Source: Acetobacteraceae bacterium (GTDB taxonomy: Bacteria; Pseudomonadota; Alphaproteobacteria; Acetobacterales; Acetobacteraceae). Taken from it: a DNA stretch of 5,153 nt. Below, one piece after another: positions 1 to 5,153 of this stretch; position 1 is the stretch's first letter; every line of letters begins with the position of its first letter. Made by a program: the position numbers and the translations under genes. The notes under the pieces are model-generated. The model was not told the origin of the DNA, ran no database searches, and saw only the letters and a list, made by a program, of their open reading frames with translations. The stretch covers positions 1-5,153 of the forward strand of contig CANJXD010000429.1 of assembly GCA_947478535.1 (NCBI GenBank), given 5' to 3'.

Positions 1-1217
1 CGCACCGCTGTCACCGCCATCACCAGGCGGCGGGCCGGCAGCACGCAGATCATCTGCCCGCGCACGCCTTGCAGGCAGAAGCTGTCGCGTTCCGGGAAGA
101 TCCAGCTTTGGTAGCCGTAGCCGAAATACCCGCCGGTCTGGGCCGGGATCAAGTGGCTGCGCGTCATCGCCGCCACCCAATTCGCCGGCACCACCTGCCG
201 GTCCCCCACCCGTCCCGCCCGGGCCATCAGCATGCCGATCCGGGCATAATCCCGCAGCACGGCCTGGAAGCCCATATAGCCGAGCTCATGGCCCCCGCGG
301 TCCAGCAGCCAGCTCGCATTGGCTTCCGCCCCCATCGGCTGCCACAGCCTGTCCGCCATATAGCCCGCGATGTCCCGCCCCGTTGCCCCGCGCAGCACAA
401 GCGCGAGCACGAAGGTCTCGGCGGAGGCGTAGTACCCGCGCGCGCCGGGCGCAGCGATGCGGGTGTTGAAGGGCGCCACCGCGGAGGCACCGCCCTGCGT
501 GGCGCCGCCCAGCGTATTCCGGCCGAGAAAGGCGGCATCATCCGCGCCGTCATACTCCTCCCGGAACTGCACGCCGGAGGACATGGTCAGCAGGTGGCGG
601 ATCGGCGTCTCGCCGTATTCGGTGCCGGCCAGGGACGGCGCGTGGGTGGCCGCCGGCGCGTCGAGATCGGGGATCAGCCCTTCCGCCTGGGCGATGCCGA
701 TCAGCAGCGCGATGACGGTCTTGGCCATCGAGAAGGACGTCATCCGCTGCGCCGGCCCGCGGTCATACTGGTAGCGTTCCAGCAGGATGGCATCGTCCTG
801 CGCGATCAGCAGGCCGGTCACGGGATTGCGGTCGAGATAATCCTCGATGTCGAAGCGCCCGGGTGCGATGCGGGGATTGCCGTCAAAGACGATGGCCGGT
901 TCCGCCGCCGCGCGGCGCCAGGGTGTGGCGGCCCCGGCGGCCGGGACCGGCCGGCTCGGCCAGATCTCATCGGCGCGGGAAAAGCCATCCACCGAGCCCG
1001 CGGGCGTGAACCAGGTGGCGCGCGTCGCCCGCGCGAAGCCGCCGCCCAGCGAGCCGAGCATTGGCAACTCCGGCCCGCCGGCGCGCCGGCCGATGCCGTC
1101 GCGGAAGGTGAAGCCCTGCCGGGCTCCCCCTTCGCCTTGCGCCGCGACGCAGCCCGGCAGCGCCAGCCCGGCCAGCGGCAGCGCGGCGAGCGCCCGCCTG
1201 CCAAGCAGCACGCTCAC
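1..1217 (-). CDS. Exported serine hydrolase, beta-lactamase/NylB-like family (C-terminus cut by window edge)
   Basis: Reading the minus strand from a GTG at 1217 gives 405 open codons that run off the window at base 1. The N-terminus looks like an export signal: R7-R8, a hydrophobic stretch, then L20-P21-G22-C23. This resembles a lipobox (proline at -2 is atypical), so a membrane-anchored periplasmic lipoprotein is likely; the arginine pair could also mean Tat export. The catalytic motif is S163-M-A-K166 (SxxK), followed by R207-HLLTMSSG-215, the Y263-A-S265 motif in the position of YxN, and G383-V-R-G-Q387 near the C-terminus. This order is typical of serine beta-lactamase-fold hydrolases annotated as 6-aminohexanoate-dimer hydrolase-like; members cleave amides, esters or peptides. 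The visible length fits the family, so only a short C-terminal piece is missing. The GTG is preferred because it keeps the signal sequence and overlaps the upstream stop (GTGA). No good ribosome binding site is seen, which suggests translational coupling. Substrate unknown. Confidence 0.88.
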   Translation of the reverse strand, partial: MSVLLGRRALAALPLAGLALPGCVAAQGEGGARQGFTFRDGIGRRAGGPELPMLGSLGGGFARATRATWFTPAGSVDGFSRADEIWPSRPVPAAGAATPWRRAAAEPAIVFDGNPRIAPGRFDIEDYLDRNPVTGLLIAQDDAILLERYQYDRGPAQRMTSFSMAKTVIALLIGIAQAEGLIPDLDAPAATHAPSLAGTEYGETPIRHLLTMSSGVQFREEYDGADDAAFLGRNTLGGATQGGASAVAPFNTRIAAPGARGYYASAETFVLALVLRGATGRDIAGYMADRLWQPMGAEANASWLLDRGGHELGYMGFQAVLRDYARIGMLMARAGRVGDRQVVPANWVAAMTRSHLIPAQTGGYFGYGYQSWIFPERDSFCLQGVRGQMICVLPARRLVMAVTAV

Positions 1218-2278
1218 GCCGCCAGCTTCGCCGCGACGAGGGCGGCGAAGGCCTTGGTGCCCATCGGCCCGCCGAGATCGACGGTGCGCGTCGCCGGGTC
1301 GGCCAGCGCGGCGTCGATCGCCGTGTTGATCGCCCGCGCCGCCGCACCGGCTGCCGCATTGCCGCGGCGCTTTTCATGCCATTCCAGCAGCATCGCGGCG
1401 GAGAGGATCAGCGAGGTCGGATTCGCCTTGTCCTGGCCCTGGATATCCGGCGCGCTGCCATGCTGGGCCTGGGCGCAGCAGAGCACTTCATTCTCATTCG
1501 TCGAACCCGCGAGCCCCAGCCCGCCCGAGAGTTCGGAGGCGAGGTCGGAGAGGATGTCGGCATGAAAATTCGTCGCCACCAGCACGTCGAAGCGGCCGGG
1601 GTCGCGCACCAGGATGGCGGCGCAGGCATCGACGATGATCTCGTCCAGCACCACATCGGGGAAGCGTTGCGCCACTTCGCGCACGCAGCGCAGCCAGAAG
1701 CCATCCGTCACGATGAAGGTGTTGGCCTTGTGCACCGCCGTGACCTTGCGGCGGCGGATGCGGGCGAGCTCAAACGCGCGCTCGGCGATGCGGATGCAGG
1801 CGTTGCGCGTCAGCTTGCGCATCGAGATCGCGACATCCGGCGTCGGCATGAATTCGCCGCTGCCCTGGAACATGTTGCGATCGGGGTAGAAGCCCTCCGT
1901 CGCCTCCCGCATGATGACGAGGTCAAGCGGCTGGTGGCCCCGCCCGAGGCCCGGGCGCGTGCGCGCGGGGCGAACATTGGCATAGAGGTCCATCCCCACG
2001 CGGAAGGCGGCGGAGACGTTGATCCCGCCCTTGTCCTTGGTCGGATAATCAAGGTGGCTGATCGGGCCGAGGATGACGCCATCGCAGGTCTTGGCGGCCT
2101 CCATCACCGAAGCCGGCAGGGTGGTGCCCTGGGAAGCCAGGGTCTTCAGCCCGATGTCGTGATATTCGTAGTCGATCCCGAGGCCGAACTTCGCATCCGC
2201 CGCGCGCAGGACGTTGATGGTGGCCTCCGTGATCTCGGGGCCGATGCCGTCGCCGGGCAGGACGATGAAACGGGGCAT
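1214..2278 (-). CDS. NAD-dependent isocitrate/isopropylmalate dehydrogenase-family enzyme (beta-decarboxylating dehydrogenase)
   Basis: This 354-residue protein has the usual length for the family, which oxidises and decarboxylates (2R)-malate-type acids in the cytoplasm. The N-terminus carries the GDGIGPE signature (9-15). Substrate and metal residues line up with Thermus LeuB almost number for number: R93, R103, R124 and Y131, K184 and N186 in HKAN, and D217, D241 and D245. The cofactor loop is H273-GSAPD-278 followed by AN286; D278 marks NAD rather than NADP use, where Lys-Tyr would be expected. The substrate loop before R93 reads NVSAAFR (87-93), not the LLxLRK type of true 3-isopropylmalate dehydrogenases. 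The residues before H273 are AQAQ instead of the usual FEPV. It is therefore probably not LeuB; tartrate, malate or another 2-hydroxy acid is possible. The start at 2278 is supported by an AGAGGA site 9 nt upstream. The open frame continues upstream to 2851, but that part lies antisense to the CoA-transferase. It is the first gene of a minus-strand pair with the exported hydrolase. Confidence 0.9.
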   Translation of the reverse strand: MPRFIVLPGDGIGPEITEATINVLRAADAKFGLGIDYEYHDIGLKTLASQGTTLPASVMEAAKTCDGVILGPISHLDYPTKDKGGINVSAAFRVGMDLYANVRPARTRPGLGRGHQPLDLVIMREATEGFYPDRNMFQGSGEFMPTPDVAISMRKLTRNACIRIAERAFELARIRRRKVTAVHKANTFIVTDGFWLRCVREVAQRFPDVVLDEIIVDACAAILVRDPGRFDVLVATNFHADILSDLASELSGGLGLAGSTNENEVLCCAQAQHGSAPDIQGQDKANPTSLILSAAMLLEWHEKRRGNAAAGAAARAINTAIDAALADPATRTVDLGGPMGTKAFAALVAAKLAA

Positions 2279-2287
2279 ACAGGAGTT

Positions 2288-2293
2288 TCCTCT
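2288..2293 (-). promoter_or_regulatory. Ribosome binding site of the dehydrogenase gene
   Basis: On the minus strand the sequence AGAGGA lies 9 nt before the ATG at 2278. It decides the start of the dehydrogenase against the much longer open frame that continues upstream. Confidence 0.75.
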
Positions 2294-2410
2294 GGATTGA
2301 TCGACTTGCCCCAAGGTTAAGCCAGCATGGGCCGCGAGGGAATGTGCGCCCGCCGAGGGCTGCGGCCCCGCTGGCGCGCGCCACGCCGCCGGCTTAGGGT
2401 CCGGGTCCGT

Positions 2411-2415
2411 GGAGA
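2411..2415 (+). promoter_or_regulatory. Ribosome binding site of the CoA-transferase gene
   Basis: GGAGA lies 7 nt before the ATG at 2423. It favours that start over an in-frame ATG at 2327, which would add 32 arginine-rich residues unlike the family. Confidence 0.75.
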
Positions 2416-2422
2416 AGTCACC

Positions 2423-3757
2423 ATGCAGCCCAAGCGCAAAACCGGCGAGCCGCGCCACACCACCGCCGAGGACGCCGCGGCGCTCGTCCAGTCCGGCGAT
2501 ATCCTGGATTACGGCATCACCCTGAACCAGCCCGATGCCTTCGACCGCGCGCTGGCCGCAAGGCGCGGCGAATTGCGGGACATCACCATCCGCAACTGCC
2601 TGTCCATGCGTCCCCGCGCGGTGCTGGAGGCGGACCCCGAGGGCGCGGTCTTCACCAACTTCAACTGGCACTTCTCCGGCTATGATCGGAAGAAACACGA
2701 TGCAGGGCTGACGCACTACATCCCCTGCAATCTGGGGGAAATCCCGGACTACTATCGCCGCTTCATCGACCGCGTCGATATCGCCGTGCTGAAGGCGGCA
2801 CCGATGGATGGCCAGGGCTGCTACAATCTCGGCCCGACCAGCCTCTGGCATCGCGCCGTGATCGAACGCGCAAAGACCCTCATCATCGAGGTCTCACCCA
2901 GCCTGCCGCGCGTCTTCGGCAGTGACAACCAGGTGCATCACAACGATGTCGATGTCGTCATCGAGGGTGATGCGACGCCGGTGCCCGAACTGCCGAACAC
3001 CGTGCCGACCGAGGTCGATCGTGCCGTTGCCCGGCTGATCGCGGGGCAGGTGGAGGATGGCGCGTGCCTGCAGATCGGCATCGGCGGGATGCCGAACGCG
3101 GTCTGCGCGCTGCTGCTCGAATCCGGCATCCGCAACATGGGCATCCACAGCGAGATGCTGAATGACGGGCTGGTCGATCTCTATCGCGCCGGGCGGATCA
3201 CCGGTTCGGCCAAGGCGCTGGATATCGGCCGCATCGCCTACAGCTTCGCGCTGGGGACGAAGAAGCTGTACGACACGGTGGCGGAGAATGCGGATTTCAT
3301 CTGCCATCCCGTGGACTACACGAACATGCCGGATGTGATCGCCCGCAATCCGAAGGCGATCGCCATCAACAACACCACGCAGATCGACATGCAGGGCCAG
3401 GCCGCAAGCGAGAGCGACGGCTTCCGCCACATCAGCGGCACGGGCGGGCAGTTGCAGTTCGTGCGCGGCGCCTATGCCTCCCCGGGCGGCAAAAGCTTCA
3501 TCTGCCTCGCCTCGACCTACGAAAAGCACGGGGAGCGCCGCAGCCGCATCGTCACCGCGCTGACGCCGGGCAATATCGTGACGACCCCGCGATCCGACAT
3601 GATGTATGTCGTGACCGAATTCGGCATCGCCAACCTGAAGGGCAAGTCAGTGCCCGAACGCGCGCGGGCCATCATCGGCCTCGCCCACCCCGACTACCGG
3701 GAAGGGCTGGAACGCACGGCACGGGAGAATGGGACGCTGCCGCGGCGCTTCTTCTGA
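2423..3757 (+). CDS. CoA-transferase of the acetyl-CoA hydrolase/transferase family (4-hydroxybutyrate/butyrate:acetate CoA-transferase-like)
   Basis: This 444-residue protein has the normal length for the family, which moves CoA between an acyl-CoA and a free carboxylic acid through a glutamyl-CoA intermediate in the cytoplasm. The N-terminal half contains CYNLGPTS and N169-QVHHN. The second half contains L216-QIGIGGMPNAV-227. Then comes GIHSEMLNDG with E244 in the position of the catalytic glutamate, the CoA-site loop S338-GTGGQ-343, and near the end YVVTEFGIANLKGKSVPERA, a family hallmark. All key elements are intact. Family members act on acetate, butyrate, 4-hydroxybutyrate, succinate or propionate; which one applies here cannot be read from the sequence. 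The ATG at 2423 was chosen for its ribosome binding site and because homologous-looking sequence begins just after it. The gene is divergent from the dehydrogenase and convergent with the second hydrolase, only 11 bp away, so it is probably transcribed alone from the 2279-2422 region. Confidence 0.92.
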   Translation: MQPKRKTGEPRHTTAEDAAALVQSGDILDYGITLNQPDAFDRALAARRGELRDITIRNCLSMRPRAVLEADPEGAVFTNFNWHFSGYDRKKHDAGLTHYIPCNLGEIPDYYRRFIDRVDIAVLKAAPMDGQGCYNLGPTSLWHRAVIERAKTLIIEVSPSLPRVFGSDNQVHHNDVDVVIEGDATPVPELPNTVPTEVDRAVARLIAGQVEDGACLQIGIGGMPNAVCALLLESGIRNMGIHSEMLNDGLVDLYRAGRITGSAKALDIGRIAYSFALGTKKLYDTVAENADFICHPVDYTNMPDVIARNPKAIAINNTTQIDMQGQAASESDGFRHISGTGGQLQFVRGAYASPGGKSFICLASTYEKHGERRSRIVTALTPGNIVTTPRSDMMYVVTEFGIANLKGKSVPERARAIIGLAHPDYREGLERTARENGTLPRRFF

Positions 3758-3765
3758 AGCGCTGC
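3742..3765. terminator. Hairpin at a convergent gene junction, possible bidirectional terminator
   Basis: A perfect 7-bp stem, GCGCTTC (3745-3751) with GAAGCGC (3756-3762), closes a TTCT loop. It extends outward by one G-U and two G-C pairs (3742-3744 with 3763-3765). The loop and 3' arm contain the TGA stop of the CoA-transferase, and the structure ends 4 bases before the stop of the converging hydrolase gene. Neither flank has a T-tract, so it is not a classical intrinsic terminator. A role in stopping transcription or protecting 3' ends is inferred from position. Confidence 0.45.
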
Positions 3766-3768
3766 CCG

Positions 3769-4812
3769 CTACCCCAGCGCCTTGGCCACCAGTCCGCAGA
3801 ACCGCCCCAGCGCCGCCGGGTCCACCCAACGCAGCACCGCCACCACGTCGCCGCCCGGCCAGATCCAGGTATAGTTGCCGCCCGCACCCTGGGCGAAGAC
3901 ACTGTCGAGCGGCGCGCCCGCCTGCTTGCCTGTCCCATTCAGCCACCACAGGAAGCCGTAGGAGGGGTTCAGCGGGCAGGGCGTGGTGGACCATTCGATC
4001 CATTCGCGCGAGACGATCTGCCGTCCCCCCCAGGCCCCCTTGTTCAGCACCAGCCGCCCGACCAGCGCCTGGTCCTCCGCGCCGATCCGCATGCCGGCGC
4101 CCCAATGCGTGCCGCCCGGCACGGATGGCAGGCGGCGGCCATCGATCTCGACCCAGGCATTGTCGTAGGGATACCAGACCCAGTCCCGGCTGCCGCCGAT
4201 CGGGTCCATGATCCGCTCCGCGAACACTTCCGGCAGCGGGCGGCGGAACAGGTGCAGCAGGCACAGCGACAGGCGGTTAACCCGGACGTCGTTGTATTCC
4301 CAATGCGTCCCCGGCGCCTGCAGCGGCCGCGCGATGCCCTTCGGCCCCGCGCCTTCCCGCGCCAGGTCCCGCCCGCGGTCGATGATGTCGGATTTGCCGA
4401 ACAACTCCCCCTCCCATTCGGAGGTGTTGGTCAGCAGGTGCCGCCAGGTGATGTTGGCGTTCTGGTCGCTCTCGAAGCCGCCATCATGGACCCGGGCGCG
4501 GACCGGCTCGTCAAGGTCGGGCAGCAGCCCGTCGCCATGGGCGATGCCGGCCAGCAGGCTGAGGTAGGATTTCGCCACGCTGAAGGTCATGTCCGCCTGG
4601 CGCGTGTCGCCCCAGGACGCCAGCCTTTCCCCGCCGCGCTCGATCAGCCCGTTCGGGGCCCCGCGCGGGAAGACCGGCCCGATGACGGCATTGTGCGGTG
4701 GCGGGTCGAAATGCCCGGATTCAAGATGCGCGAGCAGGTCTCGCGGGAAGGGCGATTCGTGCGCCACGGCGAAGGCGACGGCATCATCAAGGCGGGGATC
4801 GGTCTGGCTCAT
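3769..4812 (-). CDS. Cytoplasmic serine hydrolase, beta-lactamase family
   Basis: This 347-residue protein starts MSQTDPRLDD and has no signal peptide or membrane segment, so it should stay in the cytoplasm. The SxxK motif is S78-V-A-K81, followed by the family segment LLAGIAHGDGLLPDLD (86-101) and W123-RHLLTNTSEW. The second motif is W171-E-Y-N-D-V; Y173 is the probable general base, with Asp175 where YxN has Asn. Near the C-terminus G309-AGGN-313 matches the GxGG loop that replaces KTG in this fold. These features place it among serine beta-lactamase/esterase/6-aminohexanoate hydrolase-like proteins. True antibiotic resistance is not implied. Starting at 4812 avoids overlap with msrA; upstream in-frame ATGs reach 4929, inside msrA. 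Upstream lie AGGG (7 nt) and AAAGG (12 nt), a modest ribosome binding site. It shares the fold and SxxK context with the exported hydrolase at the left of the window but is clearly diverged. Substrate unknown. Confidence 0.88.
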   Translation of the reverse strand: MSQTDPRLDDAVAFAVAHESPFPRDLLAHLESGHFDPPPHNAVIGPVFPRGAPNGLIERGGERLASWGDTRQADMTFSVAKSYLSLLAGIAHGDGLLPDLDEPVRARVHDGGFESDQNANITWRHLLTNTSEWEGELFGKSDIIDRGRDLAREGAGPKGIARPLQAPGTHWEYNDVRVNRLSLCLLHLFRRPLPEVFAERIMDPIGGSRDWVWYPYDNAWVEIDGRRLPSVPGGTHWGAGMRIGAEDQALVGRLVLNKGAWGGRQIVSREWIEWSTTPCPLNPSYGFLWWLNGTGKQAGAPLDSVFAQGAGGNYTWIWPGGDVVAVLRWVDPAALGRFCGLVAKALG

Positions 4813-4910
4813 GGGGATACCCTGCCTTTCTCCGCGCCGCAGCGGAACCCCCTCCCACTCGCCGGCGAAGTCACCACATGATGAGCCAATCAGCGAGGAG
4901 AGACGGGACC
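4813..4910. promoter_or_regulatory. Divergent intergenic region between the second hydrolase and msrA
   Basis: These 98 bp separate the two divergent starts. They include a weak dyad, TCCGC (4831-4835) with GCGGA (4842-4846), and the ribosome binding sites of both genes. I see no recognisable promoter or operator; promoters for both genes are inferred from the arrangement only. Confidence 0.35.
4895..4900 (+). promoter_or_regulatory. Ribosome binding site of msrA
   Basis: GAGGAG lies 10 nt before the ATG at 4911 and supports that start. Confidence 0.7.
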
Positions 4911-5153
4911 ATGACGACAGAGACGGCAACCATCGGCGGCGGCTGCTTCTGGTGCATCGACGCGGCCTTGCGGGACCTGCGCGGCGTGACCAGCGTCCAT
5001 AGCGGCTATGCCGGGGGCCATGTGCCCAACCCCAGCTACGAACAGGTCTGCGGCAAGAAGACCGGTCACGCGGAAGTGGTGCAGGTGGTCTTCGACCCCG
5101 CGCAGCTTGCCTACGGCAACCTGCTGCGGATCTTCTTCACCCTGCACGACCCC
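4911..5153 (+). CDS. msrA: Peptide methionine sulfoxide reductase MsrA (N-terminal part, cut by window edge)
   Basis: The first 81 codons are present and the frame is open to the window end; the full protein is usually about 160-220 residues. MsrA reduces methionine-S-sulfoxide, free or in proteins, back to methionine using thioredoxin. The active-site motif GGGCFWC begins at residue 9; C12 is the catalytic cysteine and C15 a possible resolving cysteine. Family hallmarks follow in order: S31-GYAGG-36, N40-P-S-Y-E44, and T51-GHAE-55, where E55 matches the conserved catalytic glutamate (E94 of the E. coli enzyme). The sequence ends in FFTLHDP. D17 stands where Glu is usual just after the CFWC motif, a mild change. 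No signal peptide, so cytoplasmic. There is no MsrB domain in the visible part. It is divergent from the second hydrolase and probably functionally unrelated to it. Confidence 0.96.
   Translation, partial: MTTETATIGGGCFWCIDAALRDLRGVTSVHSGYAGGHVPNPSYEQVCGKKTGHAEVVQVVFDPAQLAYGNLLRIFFTLHDP

Larger units (their letters stand above)
2279..2422. promoter_or_regulatory. Divergent intergenic region between the dehydrogenase and the CoA-transferase
   Basis: These 144 bp separate two divergent starts and must hold the control signals for both genes if each is transcribed from here. I could not identify a convincing -35/-10 pair on either strand. It contains a small dyad, CTTG-CCC-CAAG (2305-2315). It also contains a longer inverted repeat, GGGCCGC (2329-2335) with GCGGCCC (2362-2368), enclosing GCCC (2348-2351) with GGGC (2357-2360). 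Such repeats occur by chance in DNA this GC-rich. No regulator gene lies in the window. Confidence 0.4.

Noticed and set aside
1..1217. Reading the exported hydrolase as an antibiotic-resistance beta-lactamase
   Set aside because: The motifs (SMAK, YAS, GVRGQ) and sequence style fit the NylB/esterase-like branch; the KTG triad of true beta-lactamases is not seen in the visible part.
69..1565. A 498-codon plus-strand open frame
   Set aside because: It lies antisense to the exported hydrolase and the end of the dehydrogenase, both with clear catalytic motifs. Its translation is low-complexity, rich in Arg/Ala/His/Pro, without any recognisable motif, as expected for shadows in GC-rich DNA.
1376..2320. 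A 314-codon plus-strand open frame opposite the dehydrogenase
   Set aside because: Antisense to a gene with complete family motifs; no motif of its own and no convincing ribosome binding site.
2327..2422. Earlier in-frame ATG for the CoA-transferase
   Set aside because: It would add 32 arginine-rich residues unlike the family; the ATG at 2423 has GGAGA at good spacing and gives the usual length.
2279..2851. Upstream extension of the dehydrogenase frame (545 codons in total)
   Set aside because: The extension runs antisense into the CoA-transferase. The GDGIGPE motif of the family sits at the N-terminus when starting at 2278, and a good ribosome binding site precedes that start.
2894..3529. 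A 211-codon minus-strand open frame opposite the CoA-transferase
   Set aside because: Shadow of a well-supported gene; no recognisable domain.
4105..4881. A 258-codon plus-strand open frame opposite the second hydrolase
   Set aside because: Antisense to the hydrolase with SxxK and GxGG motifs; composition is typical of a shadow frame.
4813..4929. Upstream extension of the second hydrolase to the ATG at 4929
   Set aside because: It would overlap the start of msrA on the opposite strand and use up the whole intergenic region; the added residues resemble no family N-terminus.

Overview
The window is very GC-rich, coding-dense DNA with strong G/C preference at third codon positions. This suggests a high-GC proteobacterium, and an alphaproteobacterium such as a Roseomonas-like member of the Acetobacteraceae would fit. 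That placement is inferred from composition and the look of the proteins; no marker gene proves it. There are five protein-coding genes (two cut by the window edges) and no RNA gene, insertion sequence, CRISPR array or phage gene that I can see.

Layout, left to right. (1) On the minus strand, 1217 to beyond base 1: an exported, probably lipid-anchored serine hydrolase of the beta-lactamase/NylB fold, lacking only its extreme C-terminus. (2) On the minus strand, 2278 to 1214: an NAD-type isocitrate/isopropylmalate dehydrogenase-family enzyme. Its stop codon overlaps the GTG start of gene 1, so the two form a coupled operon. (3) A 144-bp divergent intergenic region. (4) On the plus strand, 2423 to 3757: an acetyl-CoA hydrolase/transferase-family CoA-transferase with its catalytic glutamate. 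(5) A convergent junction of 11 bp carrying a hairpin that spans the CoA-transferase stop codon. (6) On the minus strand, 4812 to 3769: a second serine hydrolase of the same broad fold, without a signal peptide. (7) A 98-bp divergent region. (8) On the plus strand from 4911: the N-terminal 81 codons of methionine sulfoxide reductase MsrA.

How they may work together: the dehydrogenase and the CoA-transferase are divergently placed. Both act on small carboxylic acids by family membership, so a small-acid catabolic locus is plausible. The exported hydrolase coupled to the dehydrogenase could release the acid outside the cytoplasm from an ester or amide. This is inference; no substrate can be read from the sequence. 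The dehydrogenase lacks the leucine-rich substrate loop of true 3-isopropylmalate dehydrogenases, so it is probably not LeuB. MsrA (repair of oxidised methionine) looks like an unrelated neighbour.

I found no clear sign of a wholly new system. The best candidates for follow-up are the dehydrogenase/lipoprotein-hydrolase coupling and the unassigned substrates of the divergent dehydrogenase and CoA-transferase.
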